From the NCBI RefSeq assembly GCF_002211285.1, contig NZ_LOKX01000010.1, positions 58,380-122,379 of the forward strand: a stretch of 64,000 nt of DNA, written 5' to 3'. This DNA comes from Rhizobium sp. R635 (GTDB lineage: Bacteria; Pseudomonadota; Alphaproteobacteria; Rhizobiales; Rhizobiaceae). Below are positions 55,280 through 64,000 of the stretch, piece after piece. The notes beneath the pieces were generated by a model. The model had not been told where the DNA came from, searched no databases, and saw nothing but the letters and a program-made list of their open reading frames with translations. A program made the translations under genes and the position numbers. Positions within the stretch are counted from its first letter, which is position 1. Each line of letters begins with the position of its first letter.

Positions 55280-56854
55280 ATGTTTGAAAACCTCCAGGAT
55301 CGTCTTGGCTCCATTCTGAATGGACTGACAGGCCGTGGCGCGCTTTCGGAAGCCGATGTTTCCGCAGCGCTGCGCGAGGTTCGCCGCGCGTTGCTGGAAG
55401 CCGACGTCGCGCTCGACGTCGTACGTTCCTTCACCGACCGCGTGCGTGAAAAGGCTGTCGGCGCCGAGATCCTGAAGTCGATCAAGCCCGGCCAGATGGT
55501 CGTCAAGATCGTGCATGACGAACTGATCGAGATGCTGGGCGGCGAAGGTGTGGGCATCGATCTGCATGCGCCGGCCCCCGTCGTCGTCATGATGGTCGGC
55601 CTGCAGGGCTCGGGCAAGACGACGACGACGGCCAAGATCGCCAATCGGCTGTCGACGCGCGACAAGAAAAAGGTGCTGATGGCATCGCTCGACACGCGCC
55701 GTCCGGCCGCGCAAGAGCAGCTTCGCCAACTCGGCGCGCAGGCCAATATCGATACACTGCCTGTTATAGCAGGCCAGTCGCCGACCGATATCGCCGCCCG
55801 CGCCGTGCAGGCGGCCAAGCTCGGCGGCCATGACGTCGTCATCCTCGACACCGCCGGCCGCACCCATATCGACGAGCCCTTGATGGTCGAAATGGCCGAC
55901 ATCAAGAAGAAGTCGAACCCGCATGAAATCCTGCTGGTCGCCGATAGCCTCACCGGCCAGGACGCCGTCAATCTCGCCCGCAACTTCGACGAACGCGTCG
56001 GCATCACCGGCCTCGTGCTGACCCGCATGGACGGCGACGGCCGAGGCGGCGCGGCCCTTTCGATGCGCGCCGTCACCGGCAAGCCGATCAAGCTGATCGG
56101 CGTCGGCGAGAAGATGAGCGAACTCGAGGAGTTCCATCCCCGCCGCATCGCCGACCGCATTCTCGGCATGGGCGACATCGTTTCGCTCGTCGAGCGCGCG
56201 GCTGAAAACATCGACGCCGAGAAGGCGGCCGCCATGGCCGCCAAGATGGCCAAGGGCAAATTCGATCTCGACGACCTCGCCGATCAGCTGCGCCAGATGC
56301 AGAAGATGGGCGGCATGGGCGGCATCATGGGCATGATGCCCGGCATGGCCGGTATGAAGGACAAGATGGCCGCAGCCGGCCTCGACGACAAGCTTTTCGG
56401 CCGCCAGATCGCCATCATCCAGTCGATGACCAAGGCCGAGCGCGCCAATCCCGACCTGCTCAAGCATTCGCGCAAGAAGCGCATCGCCGCCGGCTCCGGC
56501 ACCGATGCCGCCGCCATCAACAAGCTTCTGAAGATGCACCGCCAGATGGCGGACATGATGAAGATGATGGGCGGCAAGGGCAAAGGCGGCATGATGAAGC
56601 AGATGATGAGCGGCCTTGCCGGCAAGATGGGGCTTGGCGGCGGCATGGGCGGCATGCCCGATCTCTCGAATATCGATCCTCGCCAGCTCGAAGCCCTGCA
56701 GAAGCAGGCGGAAGCGGCGGGGCTTGGAAAGCCGGGTGGGGGTATGCCCGGTCTCGGCGGTCTGCCGGGTGGTTTGCCGGGCCTCGGCGGCGCGAAGCTG
56801 CCGGGTCTTGGCGGTGGTTTCCCGGGTTTGCCCGGCTTGCCGAAGAAGAAGTGA
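55280..56854 (+). CDS. ffh: Signal recognition particle protein Ffh
   Basis: SRP54 GTPase of 524 residues binding 4.5S RNA and signal sequences. NG domain: GLQGSGKTTTTAKIA (G1, about residue 107), DTAGRTHID (G3), and TRMDGDGRGGAALS (G4). The methionine-rich M domain begins about residue 330 (QLRQMQKMGGMGGIMGMMPG). The tail (about residues 440-524) is Gly/Met/Pro-rich with PGLGG-type repeats ending in LPKKK. ATG at 55280 has AAGGA upstream. First of the ffh-rpsP-trmD group. Confidence 0.97.
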   Translation: MFENLQDRLGSILNGLTGRGALSEADVSAALREVRRALLEADVALDVVRSFTDRVREKAVGAEILKSIKPGQMVVKIVHDELIEMLGGEGVGIDLHAPAPVVVMMVGLQGSGKTTTTAKIANRLSTRDKKKVLMASLDTRRPAAQEQLRQLGAQANIDTLPVIAGQSPTDIAARAVQAAKLGGHDVVILDTAGRTHIDEPLMVEMADIKKKSNPHEILLVADSLTGQDAVNLARNFDERVGITGLVLTRMDGDGRGGAALSMRAVTGKPIKLIGVGEKMSELEEFHPRRIADRILGMGDIVSLVERAAENIDAEKAAAMAAKMAKGKFDLDDLADQLRQMQKMGGMGGIMGMMPGMAGMKDKMAAAGLDDKLFGRQIAIIQSMTKAERANPDLLKHSRKKRIAAGSGTDAAAINKLLKMHRQMADMMKMMGGKGKGGMMKQMMSGLAGKMGLGGGMGGMPDLSNIDPRQLEALQKQAEAAGLGKPGGGMPGLGGLPGGLPGLGGAKLPGLGGGFPGLPGLPKKK

Positions 56855-56870
56855 AAGGATCGCTTGCCCC

Positions 56871-57191
56871 ATGATTGATCCAAACGTCAAAGCCCAGCTC
56901 GCGAGCTATCGTCAGTCGATCGACAATATCGACGCCGCTCTCGTGCACATGCTGGCCGAACGCTTCCGCTGCACCAAAGAGGTCGGCGTGCTGAAGGCCA
57001 AATACAATCTGCCGCCGGCCGACCCGGCGCGCGAGGAATACCAGATCGAACGCCTTCGCCAGCTGGCGAAAGCCGCCAATCTGGACCCGGATTTCGCCGA
57101 GAAGTTCCTGAACTTCGTCATCAAGGAAGTCATCCGGCATCATGAGCAGATCGCTGCGGATCACGCTGAACAGAGCGCCGCGGCCCGATAA
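56871..57191 (+). CDS. Chorismate mutase (AroQ type)
   Basis: A 106-residue monofunctional AroQ-class chorismate mutase, converting chorismate to prephenate. The helix-1 pattern YRQSIDNIDAALVHMLAERF with the active-site arginine, then CTKEVGVLKAKYNLPPADP and REEYQIERLRQLA, are typical. No signal peptide, so cytosolic. It lies 16 bases after ffh and 48 before rpsP, a conserved rhizobial insertion in this operon. Confidence 0.94.
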   Translation: MIDPNVKAQLASYRQSIDNIDAALVHMLAERFRCTKEVGVLKAKYNLPPADPAREEYQIERLRQLAKAANLDPDFAEKFLNFVIKEVIRHHEQIAADHAEQSAAAR

Positions 57192-57239
57192 CCCTACCGC
57201 CCTACGAAGCGGTCAAGAAAAGCCTAAGGAGTAAAGAAC

Positions 57240-57608
57240 ATGGCACTGAAAATTCGTCTCGCCCGCGGTGGCTCCAAGAAGCGTCCGTACTACCACGTCG
57301 TTCTCGCCGATGCGCGCAGCCCGCGTGACGGCCGCTTCCTCGAAAACCTCGGTTCCTGGAACCCGATGCTCGCCAAGGACGACGAGAAGCGCGTTCAGCT
57401 GAACGCCGAGCGCATCAAGCACTGGCTCGACAACGGCGCCCAGCCGACCGACCGCGTTCTGCGCTTCCTCAATGAAGCCGGCGTTGCCAAGCGCGAAGCC
57501 AAGAACAACCCGATCAAGGCAAAGCCGGGCAAGCGCGCCCAGGAACGCGCCGCTGAAAAGGCTCAGAAGGCCGCTGACGCCGCCGCTGCTGCCGACGCCG
57601 CGGAATAA
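57240..57608 (+). CDS. rpsP: 30S ribosomal protein S16
   Basis: S16 binds 16S rRNA in the 30S body. The core (residues 1-80) is standard: [50 protein letters not shown]. The Ala/Lys-rich tail (residues 85-122) is longer than the usual 80-90 residue protein, as is common in Rhizobiales. A GGAG site precedes the ATG. A terminator-like hairpin separates it from rimM. Confidence 0.98.
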   Translation: MALKIRLARGGSKKRPYYHVVLADARSPRDGRFLENLGSWNPMLAKDDEKRVQLNAERIKHWLDNGAQPTDRVLRFLNEAGVAKREAKNNPIKAKPGKRAQERAAEKAQKAADAAAAADAAE

Positions 57609-57630
57609 TCGGGACATCCCCTTGATCCCA

Positions 57631-57660
57631 CGGGCGGCATGGCGACATGCCGCCCGTTTT
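57631..57660 (+). terminator. Terminator between rpsP and rimM
   Basis: CGGGCGGCAT (57631-57640), six-base loop, ATGCCGCCCG (57647-57656), then TTTTCGTTT. A strong intrinsic terminator 22 bases after the rpsP stop. Confidence 0.85.
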
Positions 57661-57725
57661 CGTTTCCAATTATCCGCACTTCGTTTATGAGAGGCCTGTC
57701 TTTCCGGCTTCACATGAAGGAACCC

Positions 57726-58295
57726 ATGACAAAGCTTGAAAACCCCGTTCTGATGGCGACGATCGGCGGCGCGCAGGGCCTGCGCGGCGAAGTGCGCGCC
57801 AAGGCCTATACGGCCGATCCGGCAGCGCTCGGCGACTACGGCCATCTGCACAGCATGGACGGACGCAGCTTCGAAGTCCTCGAAATCCGCGAGATGAAGA
57901 ATGTCGTGGTCGTCCGCTTCCGCGGCATCAACGACCGCAACGCAGCCGAGGCGTTGAACGGATTGGAACTCTATATCGAGCGCGACAACCTGCCCGACGA
58001 GGAACTGGAGGACGACGAGTTCTACTATGCCGATCTCGAAGGGCTCGAGGCGCGGGACGACAAGGGCGCCAGCTACGGCACCGTCACCGGCGTCTTCGAT
58101 TTCGGCGCCGGCGATCTCCTGGAACTCAAGGGTCCGGGCAAGCGCCCGGTGCTGATCCCTTTCTCGGAAGCCTCGGTGCTGGAGATCGACCTCGAAGCCG
58201 GCACGCTGCTGATCGATCCGCTGGCGGCGGGACTGGTCGACGACCCGGACGAGGTTCCGAAATTCACGCCGGACAAGCCGAAAAAGAAGAAGTGA
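57726..58295 (+). CDS. rimM: Ribosome maturation factor RimM
   Basis: 16S processing and 30S assembly factor of 189 residues that binds S19. The N-terminal RimM domain has [19 protein letters not shown]. The PRC-barrel follows at about residues 100-180 ([29 protein letters not shown]). The Lys-rich end (KPKKKK) is typical. ATG at 57726 has AAGGA six bases upstream; an upstream in-frame extension covers the terminator and is not coding. Four bases before trmD. Confidence 0.97.
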   Translation: MTKLENPVLMATIGGAQGLRGEVRAKAYTADPAALGDYGHLHSMDGRSFEVLEIREMKNVVVVRFRGINDRNAAEALNGLELYIERDNLPDEELEDDEFYYADLEGLEARDDKGASYGTVTGVFDFGAGDLLELKGPGKRPVLIPFSEASVLEIDLEAGTLLIDPLAAGLVDDPDEVPKFTPDKPKKKK

Positions 58296-58299
58296 CGCC

Positions 58300-59001
58300 A
58301 TGGTTTTCCGGGCGAGCGTACTGACACTCTATCCGGAGATGTTTCCGGGACATCTGGGCTTCTCGCTCGCCGGCAAGGCGATGGAGCGCGGGCAATGGGC
58401 GCTGGATGCGGTCCAGATCCGCGACTTCGCCACCGACAGGCACCGCACGGTCGACGACACCCCGGCCGGCGGCGGCGCCGGCATGGTGCTGAAACCAGAC
58501 GTTCTCGCCCGCGCGATCGACAGCGCCTGCGAAAATGACGCGCGGCCGCGCCTGCTGATGAGCCCGCGCGGCCGGCCGCTGACGCAGGAGCGCGTGCGCG
58601 AACTTGCAGCGGGCGAAGGCGTCATCATCGTCTGCGGCCGCTTCGAGGGGGTCGACCAGCGGGTGATCGAGGCGCGCGGTCTGGAAGAGGTCTCGATCGG
58701 CGACTACGTGCTGTCGGGCGGCGAGCCGGCGGCCCTGACCCTGCTCGATGCGATCATCCGCATCCTGCCCGGCGTCATGGGCAACGATCTTTCCGGCCTG
58801 CACGAAAGCTTCGAAGGCGGGCTGCTGGAACATCCGCATTATACCAGGCCGCAGGAGTGGGAAGGCCGGGAAATCCCCTCCATCTTGACATCAGGCAACC
58901 ATGGCGCCATCGAGAAATGGCGCCACCAGGAAGCGGTGCGGCTGACGCGGGAACGGCGGCCGGACCTGCTCGATAGCGCGAAAACCGAGAAAAACGGCTG
59001 A
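58300..59001 (+). CDS. trmD: tRNA (guanine-N1-)-methyltransferase
   Basis: SPOUT-class enzyme methylating G37 of tRNAs to prevent frameshifting. It has 233 residues. Signature segments: [37 protein letters not shown], the knot regions [27 protein letters not shown] and [15 protein letters not shown]. It follows rimM by four bases. The C-terminal region is normal for Rhizobiales. Confidence 0.98.
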   Translation: MVFRASVLTLYPEMFPGHLGFSLAGKAMERGQWALDAVQIRDFATDRHRTVDDTPAGGGAGMVLKPDVLARAIDSACENDARPRLLMSPRGRPLTQERVRELAAGEGVIIVCGRFEGVDQRVIEARGLEEVSIGDYVLSGGEPAALTLLDAIIRILPGVMGNDLSGLHESFEGGLLEHPHYTRPQEWEGREIPSILTSGNHGAIEKWRHQEAVRLTRERRPDLLDSAKTEKNG

Positions 59002-59080
59002 TTTCGCCGGCCTTTTCACAAAAATGTCGTGCGAGGGATGACAAGCCCCGGCCTTTGGTGTATTGGCGCACGCGGAAATG

Positions 59081-59159
59081 GGGTTAGCCCCGTCTGCCAG
59101 CAAACAAAGAATGGCGAATCCGCTCCCGCCCTGAAAGGGCAAAATCCCGAGGCTAACCC
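59081..59159 (+). promoter_or_regulatory. Inverted repeats in the rplS leader
   Basis: GGGTTAGCC (59081-59089) and GGCTAACCC (59151-59159) are exact 9-base inverted arms enclosing a small GCCCT-gaa-AGGGC hairpin (59128-59140). They lie 55-130 bases before rplS. This could be a structured 5' UTR for autoregulation. No known L19 leader class is recognised. Confidence 0.4.
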
Positions 59160-59213
59160 AAAGGATCAGTGTCGAGCGCTCTGGCTGTTTCAGAAGAACC
59201 AAAGGTTAAGACG

Positions 59214-59750
59214 ATGAACATCATTCAGCAGCTCGAGGCCGAACAGGCCGCCAAGATCGAAGCCAAGCGCACCCTCCCCGAATTCTCCCCGGGCGACACC
59301 GTCCGCGTCAACGTGAAGGTCACGGAAGGTAGCCGTACCCGCGTTCAGGCCTATGAAGGCGTCTGCATCGCCCGCTCCGGCGGCGGCCTGCAGGAAAACT
59401 TCACGGTCCGCAAGATCTCCTACGGCGAAGGCGTCGAGCGCGTATTCCCGGTTTACTCGCCGATGATCGAAAGCGTCGACGTCGTTCGCCGCGGTAAGGT
59501 CCGTCGCGCCAAGCTCTACTACCTCCGTGATCGCCGCGGCAAGTCCGCCCGTATCGTTGAAGACACCGGCGTTCGCGCCCGCAAGCTCAACGACGCCGAG
59601 CGCGCCGCCATCGCCGAGGAAAAGGCACGCATCGAAGCTGAAAAGGTTGCAGCCGCCCAGGCGCTCGCCGCCGAAAAGGCAGCAGCAGAAGCCGCCGAAG
59701 CCAAGGCCGCTGCTGAAGCAGCTGCCGCAGCGGAAGCCGCAGCAGAATAA
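59214..59750 (+). CDS. rplS: 50S ribosomal protein L19
   Basis: L19 sits at the 30S-50S interface. Core residues 1-125 are standard ([69 protein letters not shown]). A tail of about 50 residues is almost only Ala, Glu and Lys, making 178 residues against about 115 in E. coli; such tails are usual in Rhizobiales. ATG at 59214 chosen; upstream in-frame sequence is leader. A terminator follows. Confidence 0.97.
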   Translation: MNIIQQLEAEQAAKIEAKRTLPEFSPGDTVRVNVKVTEGSRTRVQAYEGVCIARSGGGLQENFTVRKISYGEGVERVFPVYSPMIESVDVVRRGKVRRAKLYYLRDRRGKSARIVEDTGVRARKLNDAERAAIAEEKARIEAEKVAAAQALAAEKAAAEAAEAKAAAEAAAAAEAAAE

Positions 59751-59775
59751 GATCTGCGCAAAATTCTGTTCGTGG

Positions 59776-59800
59776 AAAGGCGGTCTTCGGATCGCCTTTT
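59776..59800 (+). terminator. Rho-independent terminator of rplS
   Basis: AAAGGCG-GTC, TTCG loop, GA-T-CGCCTTTT, followed by CTATTTTTT. It lies 26 bases after the rplS stop. Confidence 0.88.
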
Positions 59801-59887
59801 CTATTTTTTGCGCGTCCGTGCAGCCGGCGGCCTTGCCTCACACCTATCTTCCGTGACAATTTTCCCGTTCAATTCTGGAGCCGTTCC

Positions 59888-60685
59888 ATGCTGTTTCGCC
59901 GTACCGTTCTTGCAAGTTTCGCCGCCCTTTCTCTTCTGCCCTTCGCCGCATCGGCTGCCGAACTGCCCGATCTCGGCGGCAAGAGCGTCGTCGTCGTCAC
60001 CGAGAACGCCTATCCGCCGCTGCAATTCGTCGATCCGAAATCCGGCAAGGCGATCGGCTGGGAATATGATGCGATGAACGAAATCGCCAAGCGGCTGAAT
60101 TTCAAGGTCGAATATCAGAACACCAGCTGGGACGCGATGATCCAGGCGGTTTCCGATGGCCAGTACAACATCGGCATGACCGGCATCACCATCAAGGAAG
60201 ACCGCAAGCAGAAGGTGGACTTTTCCGATCCCTATCTGCGCTCGCAGCAGTTCATGCTGGTGCGCGGAGACGAGAAGCGCTTCACCGACGCCAAGTCCTT
60301 CGGTGAATTCAAGGACGGCCTGATCGGCGCCCAGCCCGGCACCTCGCCTTTCTACACTGCCGTCTATGAAATCCTCGAGGGCAACGAACAGAACCCGCGC
60401 ATCAAGCTCTTCGAAACCTTCGGCGCAACCGTGCAGGCGCTGAAAACAGGCGACGTCGATCTCGTCCTCACCGACAGCGTCGCCGCCAAGGGCTATGTCG
60501 ATTCCTCGAACGGCGCCTTGAAGGTGGTCGGAGAGCCGCTCGGCACCGAGGACTTCGGCTTCATCTTCCCGAAGGGTTCCGATCTCGTCGCCCCGGTCAA
60601 TGCCGCCATCGCAGCGCTGAAGGCCGACGGCACCTTCGACGCGCTGAACAAGAAGTGGTTCCTCGACTACAAGATGGGCGAATAA
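59888..60685 (+). CDS. Amino-acid ABC transporter substrate-binding protein (family 3)
   Basis: A 265-residue periplasmic binding protein of the SBP_bac_3 (HisJ/GlnH) family. A signal peptide (about residues 1-23, ending ASAAE) leads to VVVTENAYPPLQFVDPKSG, GWEYDAMNEIAKRLN, DGQYNIGMTGITIKEDRKQ and KVDFSDPYLRSQQFM, all family hallmarks. The ligand is a polar amino acid by homology. Its permease follows after 18 bases; an ATPase gene is not in the window. Confidence 0.95.
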   Translation: MLFRRTVLASFAALSLLPFAASAAELPDLGGKSVVVVTENAYPPLQFVDPKSGKAIGWEYDAMNEIAKRLNFKVEYQNTSWDAMIQAVSDGQYNIGMTGITIKEDRKQKVDFSDPYLRSQQFMLVRGDEKRFTDAKSFGEFKDGLIGAQPGTSPFYTAVYEILEGNEQNPRIKLFETFGATVQALKTGDVDLVLTDSVAAKGYVDSSNGALKVVGEPLGTEDFGFIFPKGSDLVAPVNAAIAALKADGTFDALNKKWFLDYKMGE

Positions 60686-60703
60686 TCCCCCGAGCGATCG
60701 CAG

Positions 60704-61522
60704 ATGGCGCCACCACCATCCCCGCGACAGGAGAAGGACGACCGCCCGTGGTGGCTGGCCGTCCTCGTTCTGATCGGCATCATTCTCGCCGTCGTGATCG
60801 TCACCAACGACATTTACGCGCAGGTCTTCCGGACCGTCGTGAATGGCGCCGGCATTACCGTGTTCGTGACACTCGTCGCCTTCGTGCTGGCAACGGTGCT
60901 TGGTCTCGGTATCGCGCTGCTGGGCCTGGCGGACAGCATCGTGCTGCGCCAGATCGCCCGCTTCTACATCGAGATCATCCGCGGCATTCCGATCCTGGTG
61001 CTGCTCTTCTACATCGCCTTCGTCGGCGCACCTGGTCTCGTTGCAGCCTATAATTTCATGATCACCCCCTTGGTGAAATCAGGTATTGCCGAGCCGATCC
61101 TCGTGCGCGACCTGTCGCTGATGTGGCGTGCGATCTTCGCGCTGATGATCGGCTATTCCTCCTTCATTGCGGAAATCTTCCGCGCCGGTTTCCAGTCGGT
61201 CGATATCGGCCAGATCGAGGCGGCCAAGTCGCTCGGTCTCTCACGCTACCGTCGCTTCCGGCTCGTCGTCTTCCCGCAGGCGATCCGGGTGATCTTTCCG
61301 CCGCTTTCCAACGACTTCGTCTCGATGGTGAAGGATTCGTCCCTCGTCTCCGTCCTCGGTGTCGCCGACATCACGCAGATGGGCAAGGTCTATGCCTCCG
61401 GCTCCTTCCGCTTCTTCGAGACCTATTCGATCGTCACCTATATCTACCTGATCCTGACGATCGGCCTGTCGCTGGCGCTGCGGCGGATCGAGAAGAAGAT
61501 GAAGCAGATGCCGCGGCGGTAA
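60704..61522 (+). CDS. Amino-acid ABC transporter permease (HisM-type)
   Basis: A 272-residue permease of the polar-amino-acid type with about five membrane helices. The EAA motif EAAKSLGLSRYRRFRLVVFPQ (starting near residue 178) marks the ATPase contact, and FYIEIIRGIPILVLLFYIAF is a conserved early helix. N-terminal 20 residues are Pro/Arg-rich and cytoplasmic. It pairs with the upstream binding protein. No nucleotide-binding subunit is adjacent, so a shared ATPase is likely. Confidence 0.94.
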   Translation: MAPPPSPRQEKDDRPWWLAVLVLIGIILAVVIVTNDIYAQVFRTVVNGAGITVFVTLVAFVLATVLGLGIALLGLADSIVLRQIARFYIEIIRGIPILVLLFYIAFVGAPGLVAAYNFMITPLVKSGIAEPILVRDLSLMWRAIFALMIGYSSFIAEIFRAGFQSVDIGQIEAAKSLGLSRYRRFRLVVFPQAIRVIFPPLSNDFVSMVKDSSLVSVLGVADITQMGKVYASGSFRFFETYSIVTYIYLILTIGLSLALRRIEKKMKQMPRR

Positions 61523-61765
61523 TCCGCCTCACGATTCGAATTGCCGTTTCGATCAAAAATCGCTATATCCAGCGCCATGGAATCCAAGTTCAGTTGCATT
61601 GGCGCGCATATTTTCGTGCTGCAGGATCATTATCGCCTGCCGGCACGGTTCTTTGCCTGCGTGTCCGGTGCGCTCAACAGCCGACTTCGTTGACCGAATG
61701 ACGGCCGGCGGAGCCTGATCCGCTTTTTCCGATTTTCCAAAGCTTCAAAAAACGGACTTAACGCC

Positions 61766-63175
61766 ATGAGCGCACCGCGTACCCTCTACGACAAGATCTG
61801 GGACGATCATCTGGTCGACGAACAGGCAGACGGAACCTGTCTTCTCTACATCGACCGCCACCTGGTCCACGAAGTCACCTCGCCGCAGGCCTTCGAAGGC
61901 CTGCGCATGTCCGGCCGCAAGGTCCGCGCGCCGGAAAAGACGCTCGCCGTCGTCGACCACAACGTTCCGACCTCGGCCGACCGCCATCTCGGCATCAAGA
62001 ACGAGGAAAGCCGCATTCAGGTCGAGCAGCTCGCCAAGAATGCCGCCGAGTTCAACGTCGAATATTATTCGGAAAATGATAAGCGCCAGGGCATCGTCCA
62101 CATCATCGGGCCGGAACAGGGCTTCACCCTGCCGGGCATGACGATCGTCTGCGGCGACAGCCATACCTCCACGCATGGCGCCTTCGGCTCTCTCGCCCAC
62201 GGCATCGGCACGTCTGAAGTCGAGCACGTTCTCGCCACCCAGACGCTGATCCAGAAAAAAGCCAAGAACATGCTGGTGCAGGTCGATGGCCAGCTGCCGG
62301 CAGGCGTCACCGCCAAGGACATCGTTCTCGCCATCATCGGCGAGATCGGCACCGCAGGCGGCACCGGCTATGTCATCGAATATGCCGGCGAAGCGATCCG
62401 CGCCCTGTCGATGGAAGGCCGCATGACGATCTGCAACATGTCGATCGAAGGCGGCGCCCGCGCCGGCCTGATCGCCCCCGACGAGATCACCTTCGAATAT
62501 ATCAAGGGCAAGCCGCGCGCACCCAAGGGCGAAGCGCTGGAACAGGCGATCGCCTACTGGAGCACGCTGAAATCGGACGAAGGCGCTCATTTCGACCGTA
62601 TCGTCAAGCTGAACGCCGCCGAACTGCCGCCGATCGTCTCCTGGGGATCTTCGCCTGAGGACGTCGTCTCCGTTCAGGGCACCGTTCCGAACCCCGATGA
62701 AATCCAGGACGAGACGAAGCGTGCCTCCAAGTGGCGTGCGCTTGACTATATGGGCCTGAAGCCGGGCACGCCGATGACCGACATTAGCGTCGACCGTGTC
62801 TTCATCGGTTCCTGCACCAACGGCCGCATCGAAGACCTGCGCGCCGTCGCCAAGGTCGTCGAAGGCAAGACCGTTGCCTCGACCGTCAACGCCATGATCG
62901 TTCCGGGCTCCGGCCTCGTCAAGGAACAGGCGGAAGCCGAAGGCCTCGACAAGATCTTCAAGGCTGCCGGTTTCGACTGGCGCGAGCCGGGCTGCTCCAT
63001 GTGCCTTGCCATGAACGACGACCGCCTGAAGCCGGGCGAACGTTGCGCCTCGACTTCGAACCGCAACTTCGAAGGCCGTCAGGGCTTCAAGGGCCGCACC
63101 CACCTCGTCTCGCCGGCCATGGCGGCCGCAGCGGCGATCGCTGGCCACTTCGTCGATATCCGCGAATGGAACTGA
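61766..63175 (+). CDS. leuC: 3-isopropylmalate dehydratase large subunit
   Basis: Leucine-pathway isomerase of 469 residues, acting with LeuD. Fe-S ligands: [11 protein letters not shown] (about residue 350) and [11 protein letters not shown] (about residue 411, two cysteines). [20 protein letters not shown] is the substrate loop. The 243-base upstream gap shows no clear leader peptide. No leuD is adjacent within the window; in rhizobia leuC and leuD are commonly separate. Confidence 0.98.
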   Translation: MSAPRTLYDKIWDDHLVDEQADGTCLLYIDRHLVHEVTSPQAFEGLRMSGRKVRAPEKTLAVVDHNVPTSADRHLGIKNEESRIQVEQLAKNAAEFNVEYYSENDKRQGIVHIIGPEQGFTLPGMTIVCGDSHTSTHGAFGSLAHGIGTSEVEHVLATQTLIQKKAKNMLVQVDGQLPAGVTAKDIVLAIIGEIGTAGGTGYVIEYAGEAIRALSMEGRMTICNMSIEGGARAGLIAPDEITFEYIKGKPRAPKGEALEQAIAYWSTLKSDEGAHFDRIVKLNAAELPPIVSWGSSPEDVVSVQGTVPNPDEIQDETKRASKWRALDYMGLKPGTPMTDISVDRVFIGSCTNGRIEDLRAVAKVVEGKTVASTVNAMIVPGSGLVKEQAEAEGLDKIFKAAGFDWREPGCSMCLAMNDDRLKPGERCASTSNRNFEGRQGFKGRTHLVSPAMAAAAAIAGHFVDIREWN

Positions 63176-63202
63176 TCTGATCCGTCCGACGGATGAGAAT
63201 AA

Positions 63203-63239
63203 AAGCCGCCCGATGCGTCCGGAACGCGTCGGGCGGCTT
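63203..63239 (+). terminator. Terminator of leuC
   Basis: AAGCCGCCCGA-tGCGT and ACGC-gTCGGGCGGCTT form a long stem (63203-63239) starting 27 bases after the leuC stop. The following T content is short (TTCGCATTTC). Confidence 0.75.
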
Positions 63240-63429
63240 CGCATTTCATGGCATCTATGGCGTCGCGCTCGGCAGCGGGTGAATCCGTTTTTGCGTGGCC
63301 CGCACTGCGGATTTCATCCTTTCGGGCAATCGACATCCTGAAAAGCCTGTGGCCTCATCGACATCGGGGCGCGATACGCGACAGACACCGTTCAGGTTCG
63401 GCGAACACCGCGCCATCGGGGAAATCGCC

Positions 63430-63774
63430 ATGAGGCAGAAAATAGTACAGAGTTTACTGCGAGCCAGCCTGATTACATTTGCATCGCTGGCATGGATCGA
63501 CTCCGTCGGCGCCGCGCCCCTCCACCCGGCGATACCGCCGGTCATGGCCTCGCCAGGCCTGCTGCAACAAGTCGCGCAGAGCAAGATACCGTCTCTCAAC
63601 GGATACCGCGGCTACAGCAGTGCCCGGGCCGGCTATCGCAAGAGTTCTAACGGCTATTGGTATCCCGCACGCGCCTTCGACGGCTATACCGGCTCGGTCG
63701 AGCGGCCACAGCGCCTGAGCAACACCTGCAACTACGGCTTTGCGCCGACCAACGGATCGGGATGCAATTATTGA
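63430..63774 (+). CDS. Secreted hypothetical protein
   Basis: A 114-residue exported protein. The ATG at 63430 gives a signal peptide (MRQKIVQSLLRASLITFASL, cleaved near VGAAP). The mature part is Tyr/Gly/Ser-rich (NGYRGYSSARAGYRKSSNGY) and ends with two cysteines (CNYGFAPTNGSGCNY) that probably form a disulfide. It loosely recalls small rhizobial surface proteins of the BA14K type but lacks their signature. Function unknown. Confidence 0.7.
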   Translation: MRQKIVQSLLRASLITFASLAWIDSVGAAPLHPAIPPVMASPGLLQQVAQSKIPSLNGYRGYSSARAGYRKSSNGYWYPARAFDGYTGSVERPQRLSNTCNYGFAPTNGSGCNY

Positions 63775-63869
63775 CGTGAAGGCGACATGCCTCCGTCAAG
63801 CGGCGGCCGCCACGGTTGATCTCTCCTTCCGGGGCGGCCGCTGCGAGTTTTGCAATGATTGGACGGCGA

Positions 63870-63902
63870 TTAGAGCATGTCGCGCAAAAGTGTGCAGCGG
63901 TT
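63870..63902. repeat. Partial RIME-type repeat
   Basis: About 33 bases match the left half of the element at 16943 (AGAGCATGTCGCGCAAAAGT and on to GCGGTT, one difference). The right half of the palindrome is missing, so it is a truncated copy. Confidence 0.65.
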
Positions 63903-63987
63903 GTCTAATCGCATTGCCTTAGTCAAGGCTGTTTTGTCATTAGGCATCGACGCCGCTTTTGGGGACGGCGTAGCGAGGGGGATTCGA

Positions 63988-64000
63988 ATGTTTGGGCGAT
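63988..64000 (+). CDS. Possible start of a gene truncated by the window end
   Basis: An ATG at 63988 (MFGR...) has a GAGGGGG ribosome-binding site about seven bases upstream. Only four codons are visible, so identity cannot be given. Confidence 0.35.

Overview
The window is a continuous stretch of an alphaproteobacterial chromosome, almost certainly Rhizobium (R. leguminosarum / R. etli group). This rests on the gene content and order (sdhCDAB, hemC-hemD-mic60-hemY, ffh-rpsP-rimM-trmD-rplS, leuC), on high-GC codon use, and on several palindromic mosaic repeats of the Rhizobium RIME type. About 65 protein-coding genes fill it densely. No rRNA, tRNA, CRISPR array, transposase or prophage was recognised.

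Layout. 1-3.4 kb: succinate dehydrogenase operon on the minus strand (sdhB runs off the edge). 3.7-7.6 kb: a secreted protein, then a minus-strand operon tsaD-gpsA-YCII-EVE-methyltransferase. 7.7-13.6 kb: a divergent plus-strand heme and inner-membrane operon hemC-hemD-mic60-hemY-terB-like-glutamine amidotransferase. 13.6-26 kb: MFS exporter, YggT, DUF167, ppa, GNAT, typA, M3 oligopeptidase, a small CtrA-box protein, LysE, a nucleotide cyclase, argG, SDR. 26.6-30.1 kb: LysE, and an ABC importer of the TrpXYZ type. 30-35.7 kb: rlmN, IalB-like protein, orphan ECF sigma factor, YkvA, pterin dehydratase, a low-molecular-weight phosphatase gene broken by a RIME element, thpR, TesA-like esterase. 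35.7-42 kb: YbbA/YbbP-type ABC system, Bax-inhibitor protein with a structured leader, GNAT, DUF2794, DUF1223. 42-48.4 kb: acnA diverging from cytochrome c maturation genes ccmABCDG. 48.4-53.4 kb: minus-strand DUF2585-yciB-ftsY-mtaB-dapF. 53.5-55 kb: a small AT-richer island with an orphan CobT-type VWA gene. 55-60 kb: ffh-chorismate mutase-rpsP-rimM-trmD-rplS. 60-64 kb: amino-acid ABC genes, leuC, a secreted protein.

How the genes fit together. The content is mainly housekeeping: TCA cycle (sdh, acn), tetrapyrrole and cytochrome c biogenesis, SRP targeting (ffh and ftsY are both here), ribosome and tRNA modification (rimM, trmD, rlmN, mtaB, tsaD), and amino-acid synthesis (argG, dapF, leuC). 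Genes are tightly packed. Eight same-strand neighbours overlap by a four-base NTGA stop/start, using ATG, GTG or TTG starts.

Most worth a second look: (1) a 113-bp RIME-type double palindrome that splits a tyrosine phosphatase gene just after its catalytic loop; (2) a 180-bp inverted-repeat element translated in frame inside ftsY; (3) three exact TTAA-N7-TTAA CtrA-type boxes sharing an extended consensus; (4) a standalone CobT-like VWA protein without its AAA+ partner, in an island between dapF and ffh; (5) structured leaders before the Bax-inhibitor gene and ffh. I found no clear multi-gene system of an undescribed kind.
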